Source: Tsukamurella sp. 1534
GTDB taxonomy: Bacteria > Actinomycetota > Actinomycetes > Mycobacteriales > Mycobacteriaceae
Direction of reading: 5' to 3'
NCBI RefSeq assembly: GCF_000312385.1
Contig: NZ_HE997627.1
Coordinates: forward strand, 947,282-1,011,281
DNA length: 64,000 bases
Part shown: piece after piece, positions 43,436-51,884 of the stretch
Layout: each line of letters starts with the position of its first letter
Numbering within the stretch: the stretch's first letter is position 1
The notes under the pieces: model-generated
Database searches by the model: none
What the model saw: only the letters and a program-made list of their open reading frames with translations
What the model was told of the DNA's origin: nothing
Translations under genes and position numbers: made by a program

Positions 43436-44911
43436 CTAGCGCCGCACCGTCGCCCGGACCAGACCGCCGTCGGCGGGGATCATGGTGACGTTGCGGTGCT
43501 GCGGCCGTTCGGGCGGCGCGTCGGTGATCGCGAGGTCCGTACGCCTGAGGATCTCACTGATCACCACCCGCAGCTCCGCGAGAGCGAGCCCCGCCCCGAG
43601 GCAGCGCCGAGTGCCACCGCCGAAGGGCATGAGCCGCTGCGGCGAGGGTTTGACGCCGAGGAACCGCTCGGGCTCGAAGGCGAACGGCCGGGGGTACAGG
43701 TCGTCGCGGTGGTGCAGCAACAGGATGGACACCAGCGTGATCCGGCCGCGCTCGACCGCGTACTCCCCGAACCGCCAGGGCGCCAGCAGCTCCCGCGCCA
43801 CGACGGGCACGACGGGGCGGCTCCGCATGGATTCGTTGATCAGCGCCTCGACGTAGGCGTCGTCGCCGGAACGCGCCGCCTCCATCGCGCGGGCATACAC
43901 GTCCGGGGTACGGGTGAGCCGCTCGAACGTCCAGGCCACCGTGTTCGACGTGGTCTCGTGCCCGGCCAGCACGAGCGTGAGCAGCTCGTCCCGGATCTCG
44001 CCGTCGCCGAGGGGCTCGCCGTCGTCGCCGCGGGCGGCCATGAGCACCGTGAGGATGTCGGTGCGCCCGGCCCCGTCGGGCCCGTCGGCGCCCTCCCGGC
44101 GACGTTCGGCGATGACCCCGTAGATGGCGCGGTCCAGCGGGTTGAGCACCATCTTCAGGACGCCCCTGGGCTCACGGCTGCGCGAATTGATCAGCTGCAC
44201 AACGGTGGCCAGGGAGTGCGTGGAGAGCTGGAGCAGCCGGATCATCGAGGACCGCACCGCAGACTCGGAGGGCGTCGCGCGCACGGCGTCCTCGATGCCG
44301 AACACCGCGGACATGATGACGTCCAGCGTGATGGCCTGCCCGATGTCCGCCAGCGCCACCGTCTCCCCCGGCCGCCACTCGTCGATCCGGCGGGCGGTGG
44401 CCTCGTCGATCCGCTCCTGATAGGCCGTCACCGCGCGACCGTGGAACTGCGGCAGCAGCAGGCCCCGCTGCTGCTTGTGCCGCGGCCCCACCGACGTGAG
44501 CACGGAATCCGGCCCGACGATGGGCCGCAGCGGCGAGAACCGGGTGGCCGACGGCGCCAGATCGGGCTTCCCCATGATCGAGGCGATGTGCGCCGGGTTG
44601 GAGATCATCACCACCTTGCCGGGGCCGCCGAGGAATTCGGAGCGGAACACCTCGCCGTGCCGGCGCGCGCTGCGGAAGGCGAGATCGCCCTCGCGAAAGG
44701 TGAAGCCCAGAGACGCCCGCAACGGGTGCAGGGCGAGTTCCGGCGGCGCCGGCAGGCCGGCACCGTCGTCGACGGGCCCCGCCTCGTCGCCGGATGCGCC
44801 GGTGGACCGGATCCCGCTCTCGGCGTCCGCCGACCGCAGGTGCCACGCGGGCTCGGGGATCCCCAGTGACCGTGTCATGGTGCGGGTCAGCACCGGTGTC
44901 ATCGTTGCCAT
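43436..44911 (-). CDS. Cytochrome P450
   Basis: 491 aa. I-helix AGHETTSNTVAW, ExxR motif ESMRSRP, PERF region FEPERFLG, and heme-binding FGGGTRRCLGAGLA with C437 as thiolate ligand. Layout resembles the longer CYP132/CYP138-like mycobacterial forms. No ferredoxin gene nearby. ATG 44911 with AGGAGG upstream. Substrate unknown. Confidence 0.9.
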   Translation of the reverse strand: MATMTPVLTRTMTRSLGIPEPAWHLRSADAESGIRSTGASGDEAGPVDDGAGLPAPPELALHPLRASLGFTFREGDLAFRSARRHGEVFRSEFLGGPGKVVMISNPAHIASIMGKPDLAPSATRFSPLRPIVGPDSVLTSVGPRHKQQRGLLLPQFHGRAVTAYQERIDEATARRIDEWRPGETVALADIGQAITLDVIMSAVFGIEDAVRATPSESAVRSSMIRLLQLSTHSLATVVQLINSRSREPRGVLKMVLNPLDRAIYGVIAERRREGADGPDGAGRTDILTVLMAARGDDGEPLGDGEIRDELLTLVLAGHETTSNTVAWTFERLTRTPDVYARAMEAARSGDDAYVEALINESMRSRPVVPVVARELLAPWRFGEYAVERGRITLVSILLLHHRDDLYPRPFAFEPERFLGVKPSPQRLMPFGGGTRRCLGAGLALAELRVVISEILRRTDLAITDAPPERPQHRNVTMIPADGGLVRATVRR

Positions 44912-44971
44912 CGTCGTCCTCCTACCTCGATTGTGCTGCTGTCGGCGACGGTCCGCTGCCCGTCGCCCGGA

Positions 44972-45124
44972 TCAGACCAGGACGCCGAGCGCGCCCTGGG
45001 GCCGGGAGTCGCGGTCCGCCTGGGCGCGGTGCAGGTCGCGGGCGCGGTAGTCCAGGCCGTCGCTGTCGTGGGTGAGCCAGAGGAGGCCGAGAACGAACGC
45101 GCCGAGGATCAATACGGTGAGCAT
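44972..45124 (-). CDS. Tiny single-helix membrane protein (50 aa)
   Basis: 50 aa: one N-terminal transmembrane helix (MLTVLILGAFVLGLLWLT) and a charged cytoplasmic tail (HDSDGLDYRARDLHRAQADRD). ATG 45124 has AAGGAG 6 nt upstream, supporting it as a real small gene. It lies 60 nt upstream of the P450 on the same strand and divergent from the sensor kinase, so it may be co-transcribed with the P450. Confidence 0.55.
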   Translation of the reverse strand: MLTVLILGAFVLGLLWLTHDSDGLDYRARDLHRAQADRDSRPQGALGVLV

Positions 45125-45297
45125 GGTGTGCTCCTTCGTCGTGCCGCCGGGTGGTTCCGGGGTCGACTTCGACGCTATGGGAGCCGTATTCGCAGGTCAG
45201 CGTGCCCAGGGCGGAACTTCGCGTCCGCCCCCGGGTGGAGGGGAAATCCGCCCTGGGACGGACGACCGGGCCCCCGGTCGGCGCTAGGATGCATCGC

Positions 45298-46467
45298 ATG
45301 CGCTGGCTGCGGTGGTTGGAGGCGCGGTACCGGAGGGACTTCGAGCTCCTCGGTTACGAGTACCCGCCGTACTACATGACGATCACCGAGGCGGCGATGC
45401 TCGCCCTGGTCATCGAGGCGGCGGTCCCCCGTTTCCTGGAGCGGCCGCAGGGAACGCAGCTGGGATTCCTCATCGCCGCCACGGCGCTCTCGCTGGGGCA
45501 CATCGTGGTCAGCCTCATCCGCAAGAGCGGCGCCTCGCTCACCGCCCACTCCGCCGCGACCCTCGCCGCCGCGGCGATGTTCTGGACCGTCCCCACGGCG
45601 ATCGACGTGGTGCCGCTCATCGTGATCCTCGGCATCACGCAGGTGGCCGCCGTGAGCACCAAGCGGGTGACCGCGGCGCACCTGGTGGTCTACGAGGCGG
45701 TGGTGATCGTCGCCGGGTTCGCCGGCGCGATCCACCAGGCCTGGCTCATCGCGCTCACCCTGTGCTTCGGCGCCGCCGTCGGGCAGCTGCTGCAGAACCA
45801 GTTGCTGCTGTTGCGTGCCGAGCGACGGGCGCAGACCGACCGACTGGCGCTGGACCGGGCCACCATCGCGGGCGAGGTGCACGACGTAGTGGCCCATTCG
45901 CTCGCCGTCGTCCTGCTCAACGTGACCGCGGCCCGTCGGGCACTGGAGTCCGACGACGATCGCGACGAGGCCGTGGACGCCCTCCGCGATGCCGAGACGC
46001 AGGGCCGCACCGCGATGAACGACATCCGTCGCACCATCGAGCTGCTGCGCGCAGAAGGCCCCGTCGACGCGCAGCCCGGGATCGACGAGATCCCCGAGCT
46101 GGTCGCGTCGTTCGAGCGCGCCGGGCTCGCCGTGGCGCTCGACTACGCGCCGCCCGCCGTCCCGCTCGGCGGTAGCGCGGACCTCGCCGCCTTCCGCGTG
46201 GTGCAGGAGTCCCTCGCCAACGCGGTCAAGCACGCTCCGGGCGCGCGGGTGGACGTCACCGTCGGGCCGCGCGCCCGGCGCGGTCACGGGGTCCGGGTCA
46301 GCTGCCCCGTGCCCGACGGTGCGCGGCGCGCCCCCGGGGGCTCCGGCCTCGCCGGCATGCGGGCCCGCGTCGAGAGTTCCGGGGGCACGCTGGAAGCCGG
46401 CCCCGCCGACGGGATGTGGCTCGTGGACGCCGTGTTCCCCCATCACGAAGGAGAAGCCCGCGCATGA
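45298..46467 (+). CDS. Sensor histidine kinase (NarL/HisKA_3 type)
   Basis: 389 aa. Four to five membrane helices in about 30-165 with almost no extracellular loops, then HisKA_3: AGEVHDVVAHSL with phospho-acceptor H195; HATPase N-box FRVVQESLANAVKHA and a GGSGLAGMRAR G-box. Such intramembrane-sensing kinases often detect membrane stress. TAGGAT ends 7 nt before the ATG; leaderless. Stop overlaps the response regulator start (ATGA). Confidence 0.9.
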   Translation: MRWLRWLEARYRRDFELLGYEYPPYYMTITEAAMLALVIEAAVPRFLERPQGTQLGFLIAATALSLGHIVVSLIRKSGASLTAHSAATLAAAAMFWTVPTAIDVVPLIVILGITQVAAVSTKRVTAAHLVVYEAVVIVAGFAGAIHQAWLIALTLCFGAAVGQLLQNQLLLLRAERRAQTDRLALDRATIAGEVHDVVAHSLAVVLLNVTAARRALESDDDRDEAVDALRDAETQGRTAMNDIRRTIELLRAEGPVDAQPGIDEIPELVASFERAGLAVALDYAPPAVPLGGSADLAAFRVVQESLANAVKHAPGARVDVTVGPRARRGHGVRVSCPVPDGARRAPGGSGLAGMRARVESSGGTLEAGPADGMWLVDAVFPHHEGEARA

Positions 46468-47132
46468 GCGCAGACCCGATCCGCCTGCTACTGGTGGACG
46501 ATCAGGACCTGGTGCGGGTGGGCCTGCGCCGCATCCTCCGCCGCCGCGACGGCTTCGAGGTGGTCGGCGAGTGCACCGACGGCGACGAGGTGCTCGCGGC
46601 CGTCGCCGAGGCCCGGCCCGACGTGGTGCTCATGGACCTGCGGATGAAGCGGATGAGCGGCATGGACGCCACCCGGCTGCTCACCGAGAACGGCGACGCG
46701 CCACCGGTTCTCGTGCTCACCACGTTCCGCGATGACGATCTGCTGTCCGCCGCGCTCCGCGCCGGGACCTCCGGGTTCGTGCTCAAGGACTCCCCCGCCG
46801 AGGAGCTGATCCGCGCCGTCCGCCTCGTGGCCGGTGGTGAGGCGGTGCTCGACCCCGCCGTCACCGGCCGCGTGCTGCAGACCTATCGCGACGCGAGCGC
46901 ACCGTCGGCCGGCCCCGCCCGCGACGCGGAGCGCCTGACGTCGCGTGAGGTGGACGTGCTCGCGCTCGTCGGGCGTGGGATGTCGAACGACGACATCGCC
47001 GCCGAACTCGTGATCTCGATCGTGACGGTGAAGAGCCACATCGGCTCGATCTTCACCAAACTCGGTGTCCGCAACCGCGCCGAGGCGATTGTTTTCGCGT
47101 TCGATCACGGCATCGTCAGCCCCCGCACCTGA
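46464..47132 (+). CDS. NarL/LuxR-family response regulator
   Basis: 222 aa. Receiver domain about 5-120 with phospho-acceptor D58 (VVLMDLRM), D12/D13 acid pair and the K in VLKDSP; LuxR helix-turn-helix about 155-215 (LTSREVDVLALVGRGMSNDDIAAELVISIVTVKSHI). Partner of the preceding histidine kinase, translationally coupled. No target is obvious nearby. Confidence 0.93.
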   Translation: MSADPIRLLLVDDQDLVRVGLRRILRRRDGFEVVGECTDGDEVLAAVAEARPDVVLMDLRMKRMSGMDATRLLTENGDAPPVLVLTTFRDDDLLSAALRAGTSGFVLKDSPAEELIRAVRLVAGGEAVLDPAVTGRVLQTYRDASAPSAGPARDAERLTSREVDVLALVGRGMSNDDIAAELVISIVTVKSHIGSIFTKLGVRNRAEAIVFAFDHGIVSPRT

Positions 47133-47188
47133 CGCCGAGTGGTGGTCCGGTCCACGCCCCCGTCCACGGCATCGTCAGCCCCCGCGCG
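47106..47188. repeat. Duplicated 3' tail of the response regulator gene
   Basis: CACGGCATCGTCAGCCCCCG at 47106-47125 recurs at 47165-47184, followed in both cases by a near-identical TGACGCC. The first copy is the end of the response regulator; the second lies beyond its stop, as after a short tandem duplication. Confidence 0.7.
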
Positions 47189-47200
47189 TGACGCCCGCTC

Positions 47201-47223
47201 TCCCTAGACATCACATCTAGGGA
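47201..47223. terminator. 8-bp inverted repeat after the response regulator
   Basis: TCCCTAGA-CATCACA-TCTAGGGA. A possible weak terminator for the convergent response regulator and crotonase genes, or a protein-binding dyad. No U-tract. Confidence 0.4.
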
Positions 47224-47232
47224 GCGCCCGGA

Positions 47233-47271
47233 GCGGAGCGACGGGGCGGAGCGACGGGGCGGAGCGACGGG
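47233..47271. repeat. Tandem repeat, 3 copies of a 13-bp unit
   Basis: GCGGAGCGACGGG repeated three times without change at 47233-47245, 47246-47258 and 47259-47271, ending beside the crotonase stop. Similar GAGCGGAGCGAC runs are common after genes in high-GC actinobacteria. Confidence 0.85.
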
Positions 47272-47272
47272 C

Positions 47273-48064
47273 TCACTGGCGCTCAATGAACTCCGGGGTC
47301 TCCTTGTTCATCGCGGCGGTGCGGGCGATCGTGTGGTTCTTGCCGCGCAGCAGGCCCAGCTGCAGCGCCTGCTCCACCGGGAACGACAGCCGCGAACCGC
47401 TGTACCAGGTGTTCTCGAACAACGCCTTCGACGCGGCGACGGCGTCGGGCGAGCGCTCCTTGAGCTTCTCGATGAGCGAGAGCGCGTCCTTCATCGGATC
47501 CGCCGACACGCCGGTCACCAGGCCCCATTCGTGAGCCTGTTTGGCGGAGAAGAATTCGCCGGTCATGGTGAGCCGCTTGGCCAGGTCGATGGTGGTGAGC
47601 TGCGCGATCGACGCGGACAGCGACATGTCCGGGATCAGGCCCCATTTGGCCTCGAGGATCGAGAAATCCGCCTCGCTGGAGGCGAACCGGAAATCCGCGC
47701 CGAGCGCGATCTGCAGGCCGCCGCCGTAACAGTGGCCCTGGACCACGGCGATCACCGGCGCCGGCACGCTGCGCCACGCCCAGCCGGCGGCCTGGAAGTT
47801 GTTGGCGGCGGAGAAGCGCTTCGGCACGAAGTTCATCAGCAGCCGGCGCTGCTCCTTCCCCGCGGACGCGAAGTCGAGCCCAGCCGAGAACGAGCTGCCC
47901 TCGCCGAGCAGCAGCACGGCGCGCAGCGAACGGTCGTTCTTCGCGCGATCCGCGGCCCGCGCCAGATCGTCGATCATGTCCAGGGTGAGACCGTTGTGCT
48001 TGTCCGGCCGGTTCAGCCGCACGTAGGCGACCTCGTCGCGCACCTCGTAATCGATGTCCGACAT
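47273..48064 (-). CDS. Enoyl-CoA hydratase/isomerase (crotonase) family protein
   Basis: 263 aa. First oxyanion segment EGSSFSAGLDFAS (about 55-67), second segment QGHCYGGGLQIALGADFRFAS (about 108-128), and EAKWGLIPDMSLSASI where only partial catalytic acids are kept. Not recognised to a substrate. ATG 48064 with GAGGAGATAACGA upstream. Divergent from the HhH-GPD gene. Confidence 0.87.
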   Translation of the reverse strand: MSDIDYEVRDEVAYVRLNRPDKHNGLTLDMIDDLARAADRAKNDRSLRAVLLLGEGSSFSAGLDFASAGKEQRRLLMNFVPKRFSAANNFQAAGWAWRSVPAPVIAVVQGHCYGGGLQIALGADFRFASSEADFSILEAKWGLIPDMSLSASIAQLTTIDLAKRLTMTGEFFSAKQAHEWGLVTGVSADPMKDALSLIEKLKERSPDAVAASKALFENTWYSGSRLSFPVEQALQLGLLRGKNHTIARTAAMNKETPEFIERQ

Positions 48065-48165
48065 TCGTTATCTCCTCGATCCTCGTCTCATCACCGGTAT
48101 GAATGCAGCCTATCCGCCGCGTTGGTCCCCGTAGGGGAAGGCACGGCTGACGTAAACTCACGCAC

Positions 48166-48741
48166 ATGGCGGTCACGTTGCACATCACCGGCGAGCCCAA
48201 GTCGGACGCAGTGCTCTCGGAACACCCGTTCGCGCTGCTCGCGGGCATGCTTCTCGACCAGCAGTTCCCGATGGAGCGGGCCTTCGCCGGCCCGTGGAAG
48301 GTGCTGGACCGGTTCGGCAGCATCGACCCGCGGGACATCGCCGTCGCGGATCCGGCGCGGTTCGAGGAACTCTGCACCACGCCGCCGGCCATCCACCGGT
48401 ACGGCCGCGCGATGGCCGCCCGGCTGCAGACGCTGGCGCAGATCGTGGTGGACGAGTACGACGGACACGCCGAACGGATCTGGACCGAGGCTGCGTCCGG
48501 CGCCGATCTCGTGAAGCGGATCGAGGCCCTCCCCGGCTTCGGTGCGCAGAAGGCGAAGATCTTCGCGGCGCTGGTCGGCAAGCAGCTCGGCGTGAAGCCG
48601 CGCGGCTGGGCGACCGCCGTCGGCGACTACGGCAAGGTGGGATTCCGGTCGGTGGCCGACGTGGTGGACGAGGACTCGCTGCAGAAGGTGCGCGCGTACA
48701 AGAAGGAGAAGAAAGCGGCCATGAAGAAGGCGGGGGCATGA
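48166..48741 (+). CDS. HhH-GPD family protein (base-excision-repair-like)
   Basis: 191 aa. HhH-GPD fold with helix-hairpin-helix LPGFGAQKAKIFAALVG (about 125-141) and N-terminal LLAGMLLDQQFPMERAF typical of the actinobacterial uncharacterised HhH-GPD subfamily. The fold belongs to DNA glycosylases, but a classical catalytic Lys/Asp pair is not evident. TAAACT ends 7 nt before the ATG (leaderless). Its stop overlaps the next gene (ATGA). Confidence 0.85.
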   Translation: MAVTLHITGEPKSDAVLSEHPFALLAGMLLDQQFPMERAFAGPWKVLDRFGSIDPRDIAVADPARFEELCTTPPAIHRYGRAMAARLQTLAQIVVDEYDGHAERIWTEAASGADLVKRIEALPGFGAQKAKIFAALVGKQLGVKPRGWATAVGDYGKVGFRSVADVVDEDSLQKVRAYKKEKKAAMKKAGA

Positions 48742-49409
48742 CCGGACCCGGACAGGACGGAAGACCCGAGCCCTACAACGCGGACCAGGCGTACTCGCAG
48801 GCCATCCCCCTGCCGAATCCGCCGCGCGGCCCCGTCGGGCCCGGCCCCGTGACCGGTGCTCCGCCGCCCCCTCCGCCACCGCCGCCCAAATCGGGCCGCA
48901 ACGTGGTGGTGGCGCTGGTGGCGGTGGCGGCCGTGGTCGCGCTCACCGCCGCGATCGTCGTGGCGGCGCTGCTCAGCGGGTCCAACGGCGCCGATCCCGG
49001 CGACGCCACCACCGCGAGCGCGGACGAGACCGCTTCGCAGTTCCGGGCCGAGGACTGCCTCTACGACGTGCCCGCGTCCCCCAAGGTGGGCAACTGCGAC
49101 GACGGCGGCTCCCCGTACAAGGTGACCCAGGTGATGGAACCGGGTCAGAAGTGCCGGCCCGAGCAGACCTCGATCGCCAAGGGCCGCTGGTACTGCCTGA
49201 CACCGAATCTCAACGTGAACTACTGCTACAGCACGCCCGCGCCCGGCTCCTGGATCAAGGCCGCCACGAAATGCGGTTCGCCGGGAACCATCACCGTGGT
49301 GTCCGTGGTGCCGGGGCTCAAGGACGTCGGCAAGTGCACGGGCGAGTTCGACCGCACCTACTTCTTCGACGAGCCCGTGGCCACCGTGTGCGCCAAGGAG
49401 TACAACTAG
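48738..49409 (+). CDS. Single-pass membrane protein with Cys-rich exterior
   Basis: 223 aa. Pro-rich cytoplasmic tail with a run of nine prolines (about 42-50), one transmembrane helix (about 55-77), and an extracellular part with eight cysteines (EDCLYDV, GNCDDG, QKCRPE, WYCLTP, NYCYS, TKCGS, GKCTGE, TVCAKE), presumably four disulfides. Such small exported domains are common and uncharacterised in Mycobacteriales. ATG 48738 overlaps the HhH-GPD stop. Confidence 0.75.
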   Translation: MTGPGQDGRPEPYNADQAYSQAIPLPNPPRGPVGPGPVTGAPPPPPPPPPKSGRNVVVALVAVAAVVALTAAIVVAALLSGSNGADPGDATTASADETASQFRAEDCLYDVPASPKVGNCDDGGSPYKVTQVMEPGQKCRPEQTSIAKGRWYCLTPNLNVNYCYSTPAPGSWIKAATKCGSPGTITVVSVVPGLKDVGKCTGEFDRTYFFDEPVATVCAKEYN

Positions 49410-49428
49410 CAGCGCCGGGCGCGCTCGG

Positions 49429-50085
49429 TCAGCCCTGACCGAGCTCGTCGACCTCGGCGTCCACGATCTGCGTGGGCCGGGGCCGGCGCGGGGGCTGCGC
49501 GGCCCTCGCCACCTCGTTGGCGGTGCGGAGCGCGAACTTGGGCAACGTCGAGAGCAGGTCTGTGACGGGCTCGGCGACGGTGTTCGCCGCCCCCATCACG
49601 TCCTCGAGGTTGCCGATCCGATTGTTCATCGCCGACAGCGTGGGGGTGAGCCGGTTCAGGGCGTCGGTCATCTCTGCCAGCCGCTGCACGACGCCGTCCT
49701 CCGCGGTCAGCGTCTCCACGATGCCGCCCTCGCGGGTGGCGCGGTCGAGCGGACCGTCGGGCTTGATCACGCGCTCCACGGACCCACCCTCGTCGAACAG
49801 GTCGGCCAGCTTGTCCGCGGCGCCGTCGTCGCCGAACAGGCGGTCGATCGCGCTGCCGTCCCCGAGCAGGTCCGAGACGCGGTGCACGATGAACGGCACC
49901 CGGCCGACCGCGGTCACCAGGTTCTCGTGGCGCGCGCCGCCCGCGGACTCGGGATCGATCGCGTCGGCCGCCATGCCGACGGCCTCCCGCGCGATCGCGG
50001 CCGTGCTCTCGGCCGCCGCGAGCCCCAGGCCCGCCGCCGCCAGTCCCAATTTCGCGGGACCGGCCAGCACCTTCGGTATCTCCAT
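49429..50085 (-). CDS. Hypothetical helical protein
   Basis: 218 aa. Begins with an amphipathic Ala-rich helix (LGLAAAGLGLAAAESTAAIAREAVGMA) followed by helices containing regular heptad-like stretches (LAEMTDALNRLTPTLSAMNNRIGNLEDVMG), giving a coiled-coil look resembling phasin- or YtxH-like proteins. No enzymatic motif. TACCCT ends 6 nt before the ATG, so leaderless; GGAGG is too close to be used normally. Role unknown. Confidence 0.65.
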   Translation of the reverse strand: MEIPKVLAGPAKLGLAAAGLGLAAAESTAAIAREAVGMAADAIDPESAGGARHENLVTAVGRVPFIVHRVSDLLGDGSAIDRLFGDDGAADKLADLFDEGGSVERVIKPDGPLDRATREGGIVETLTAEDGVVQRLAEMTDALNRLTPTLSAMNNRIGNLEDVMGAANTVAEPVTDLLSTLPKFALRTANEVARAAQPPRRPRPTQIVDAEVDELGQG

Positions 50086-50138
50086 ACCTCCAGGGTAGCG
50101 CCGCACCGCGCGCGGCGGATCCGTGAAAGCCCGGAGAT

Positions 50139-50522
50139 CTAGACGCCCGGCGTGGGGCTCACGACGTACGTCACGGATTCCTCGTCCGAGGAGATCCCGA
50201 CGGTGAAACCGTGCCCGCGGTACACCGCGCCCACCTCGCCCGCGTTCTGCGGCACGTCCGGAGCGACGGGGAGCAGGCCCGCGGCCAGCAGGGCGCGGGT
50301 CGCGGCCACGGTGTTCTCCCCGTCGACGGTGATCCGCCACATCCGGTGCCCGACCTCGATCACCTCGGCCTTGCGCACCTCCCCCACGACGGGCACCTGC
50401 TGCGACGGATAGTCGCCAGGCAGCGCGACGGGTTCCGGCGCCGTGCCTCCGCACGCCGCCAGGAGCGGGGAAACGACGAGGGCGGCGCCGATACCGGCGC
50501 CGCCCCTGATCGTGCTTCTCAT
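50139..50522 (-). CDS. Small lipoprotein
   Basis: 127 aa. Signal peptide with lipobox LAAC (Cys about 24), then a ~95-residue globular part beginning ALPGDYPSQQVPVVG. The stretch MWRITVDGENTVAATRALLAAG and GHGFTVGISSDEESVTYVV suggests a small alpha/beta fold. No family recognised. ATG 50522, 6 nt after the DUF3618 gene, so they are co-transcribed. Confidence 0.7.
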   Translation of the reverse strand: MRSTIRGGAGIGAALVVSPLLAACGGTAPEPVALPGDYPSQQVPVVGEVRKAEVIEVGHRMWRITVDGENTVAATRALLAAGLLPVAPDVPQNAGEVGAVYRGHGFTVGISSDEESVTYVVSPTPGV

Positions 50523-50528
50523 GAGCCC

Positions 50529-50804
50529 TTAGATCGAGATCTTGCCCTCGGCGATGCCGCGGATGATCTTGCGCTCGCGGCGGGCGCGGGCGAACCGCGA
50601 ACCCACGAACCAGACGCCGAGCGCGGCGACCGCTGCGCCGGCGGCGAGCACCGGCGGCTTCGTCAGCGTGGCCACGACGGACGTCTTGGCCTGCTCGGCG
50701 AGCTTCTGCGGATTCGCGCGCTCCCCGAGCTGATCCAGCGTCGCCGCCAGCTGCTCCCGGGCGCGCTCGATGTCGCGTTCGATGCTCTCGGTGTCACGTG
50801 CCAC
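50529..50804 (-). CDS. DUF3618 protein
   Basis: 91 aa. N-terminal helix TESIERDIERAREQLAATLDQLGERANP matches DUF3618, then an amphipathic linker and one transmembrane helix (PPVLAAGAAVAALGVWFVG), ending in a basic tail (RFARARRERKIIRG). Often found with YtxH or phage-holin-like envelope proteins. GTG 50804 (M-ARDTESIE) is supported by GGAGG about 9 nt upstream; a start at 50825 is less likely and overlaps the esterase gene. Confidence 0.78.
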   Translation of the reverse strand: MARDTESIERDIERAREQLAATLDQLGERANPQKLAEQAKTSVVATLTKPPVLAAGAAVAALGVWFVGSRFARARRERKIIRGIAEGKISI

Positions 50805-50821
50805 GGGTTCCAACCTCCGGG

Positions 50822-51793
50822 TCAACCAGCTTGCAGATACTTCCCCGACAATAGACCAGCCGGGCCGGAGTCACCGTCCGGCGGGGCCGTCGCGGCGAAT
50901 GTCGCCTGCACCTGGAGCCACTGGGCCAGCACCTGACAGCCCGTGAGTTCGTAGTCCTCGTACCGCAACCGGGCGAGCGGCTCGCTCGCGTAGGCCACGT
51001 GCCGGTCGCCGCGCAGGTTGTACTCGCGGCCGCGGTACCGCACCCGCGGCAGGTAGCCCAGGATCTCCCGGCCGGCCGTCTTCAGGCGCTCCACGTCGCG
51101 CCGCCACTGGCGCGATCCGAAGGCGGTTCGGGTGGCGTTCTGGAACTTGTCACCCAGGTACTCGCCCGCCGCCCGCGGCGCCCACGTCGCGAGGTCACGC
51201 AGGGTGAAATATGCTGTGGCATCGGCGATGTCACGCACGAACGAGTCCTCGCTGGCATTGCAGATCACGTCGTGCGGATGCGAGATCCACTGCACCGGCA
51301 GCCCGCCGGGGATCGGCGGGCCGTCGCCGGCAACGCCCGAACCCGCGAGCGCGGGGTCGCTGCCGCGCGGCCGCTCCGGATCGGACACGAGGCCGGCGGC
51401 GATGATCCGCGGCTCGACGGCGTCGCCCTCCGCGATGTCGCCGAGCACGCGTCGCACGACGGTGCAGCCCTGGGAGTAGCCGATGAGGGCGATGAGGCCG
51501 CGGGTCTCCGCGATCGCGGCCCGGAGCCGCTCCACGCCGATCTCGACCGACTCGGTGAAGGAGACGCCGTCGCGGGCGGGCACGGGTCCGTACGACGCCG
51601 GGTAGCCCACCCAGCGGGCCGCGAACCGGTCGTCGAGCTCGGCCACCACGTGGCTCAGCATTCCGGTGACCTCGGTGCGGGCGTCGTCGATCCACGACTC
51701 CCCCGTTCCGCCGACGGCGAGAACGGTGACCCGGGCCCGGTCGGGGTCCGCCTGCCGGCGGGGCTCCCTGCTGGTGACGGTGATCGCGTTCAT
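50822..51793 (-). CDS. Cutinase/PE-PPE-type serine esterase
   Basis: 323 aa alpha/beta hydrolase. Nucleophile elbow IGYSQGCT (Ser about 108), Asp in SHPHDVICN and His in DRHVAYA form the likely triad. The arrangement resembles mycobacterial PE-PPE-domain/cutinase-like esterases and LysB-type lipases that act on mycolate or wall lipid esters. No signal peptide, unlike classical cutinases. Upstream of the DUF3618 and lipoprotein genes on the same strand, so possibly an envelope-linked operon. Confidence 0.75.
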   Translation of the reverse strand: MNAITVTSREPRRQADPDRARVTVLAVGGTGESWIDDARTEVTGMLSHVVAELDDRFAARWVGYPASYGPVPARDGVSFTESVEIGVERLRAAIAETRGLIALIGYSQGCTVVRRVLGDIAEGDAVEPRIIAAGLVSDPERPRGSDPALAGSGVAGDGPPIPGGLPVQWISHPHDVICNASEDSFVRDIADATAYFTLRDLATWAPRAAGEYLGDKFQNATRTAFGSRQWRRDVERLKTAGREILGYLPRVRYRGREYNLRGDRHVAYASEPLARLRYEDYELTGCQVLAQWLQVQATFAATAPPDGDSGPAGLLSGKYLQAG

Positions 51794-51884
51794 GGCTTCA
51801 CTCTTGCCGGAGCACCTGAACTCCAGCTGAAGGGGTCGTTAAGAAATCCGGGATGTGGTCGAGCTAACATCGCAGGTCACAGCC

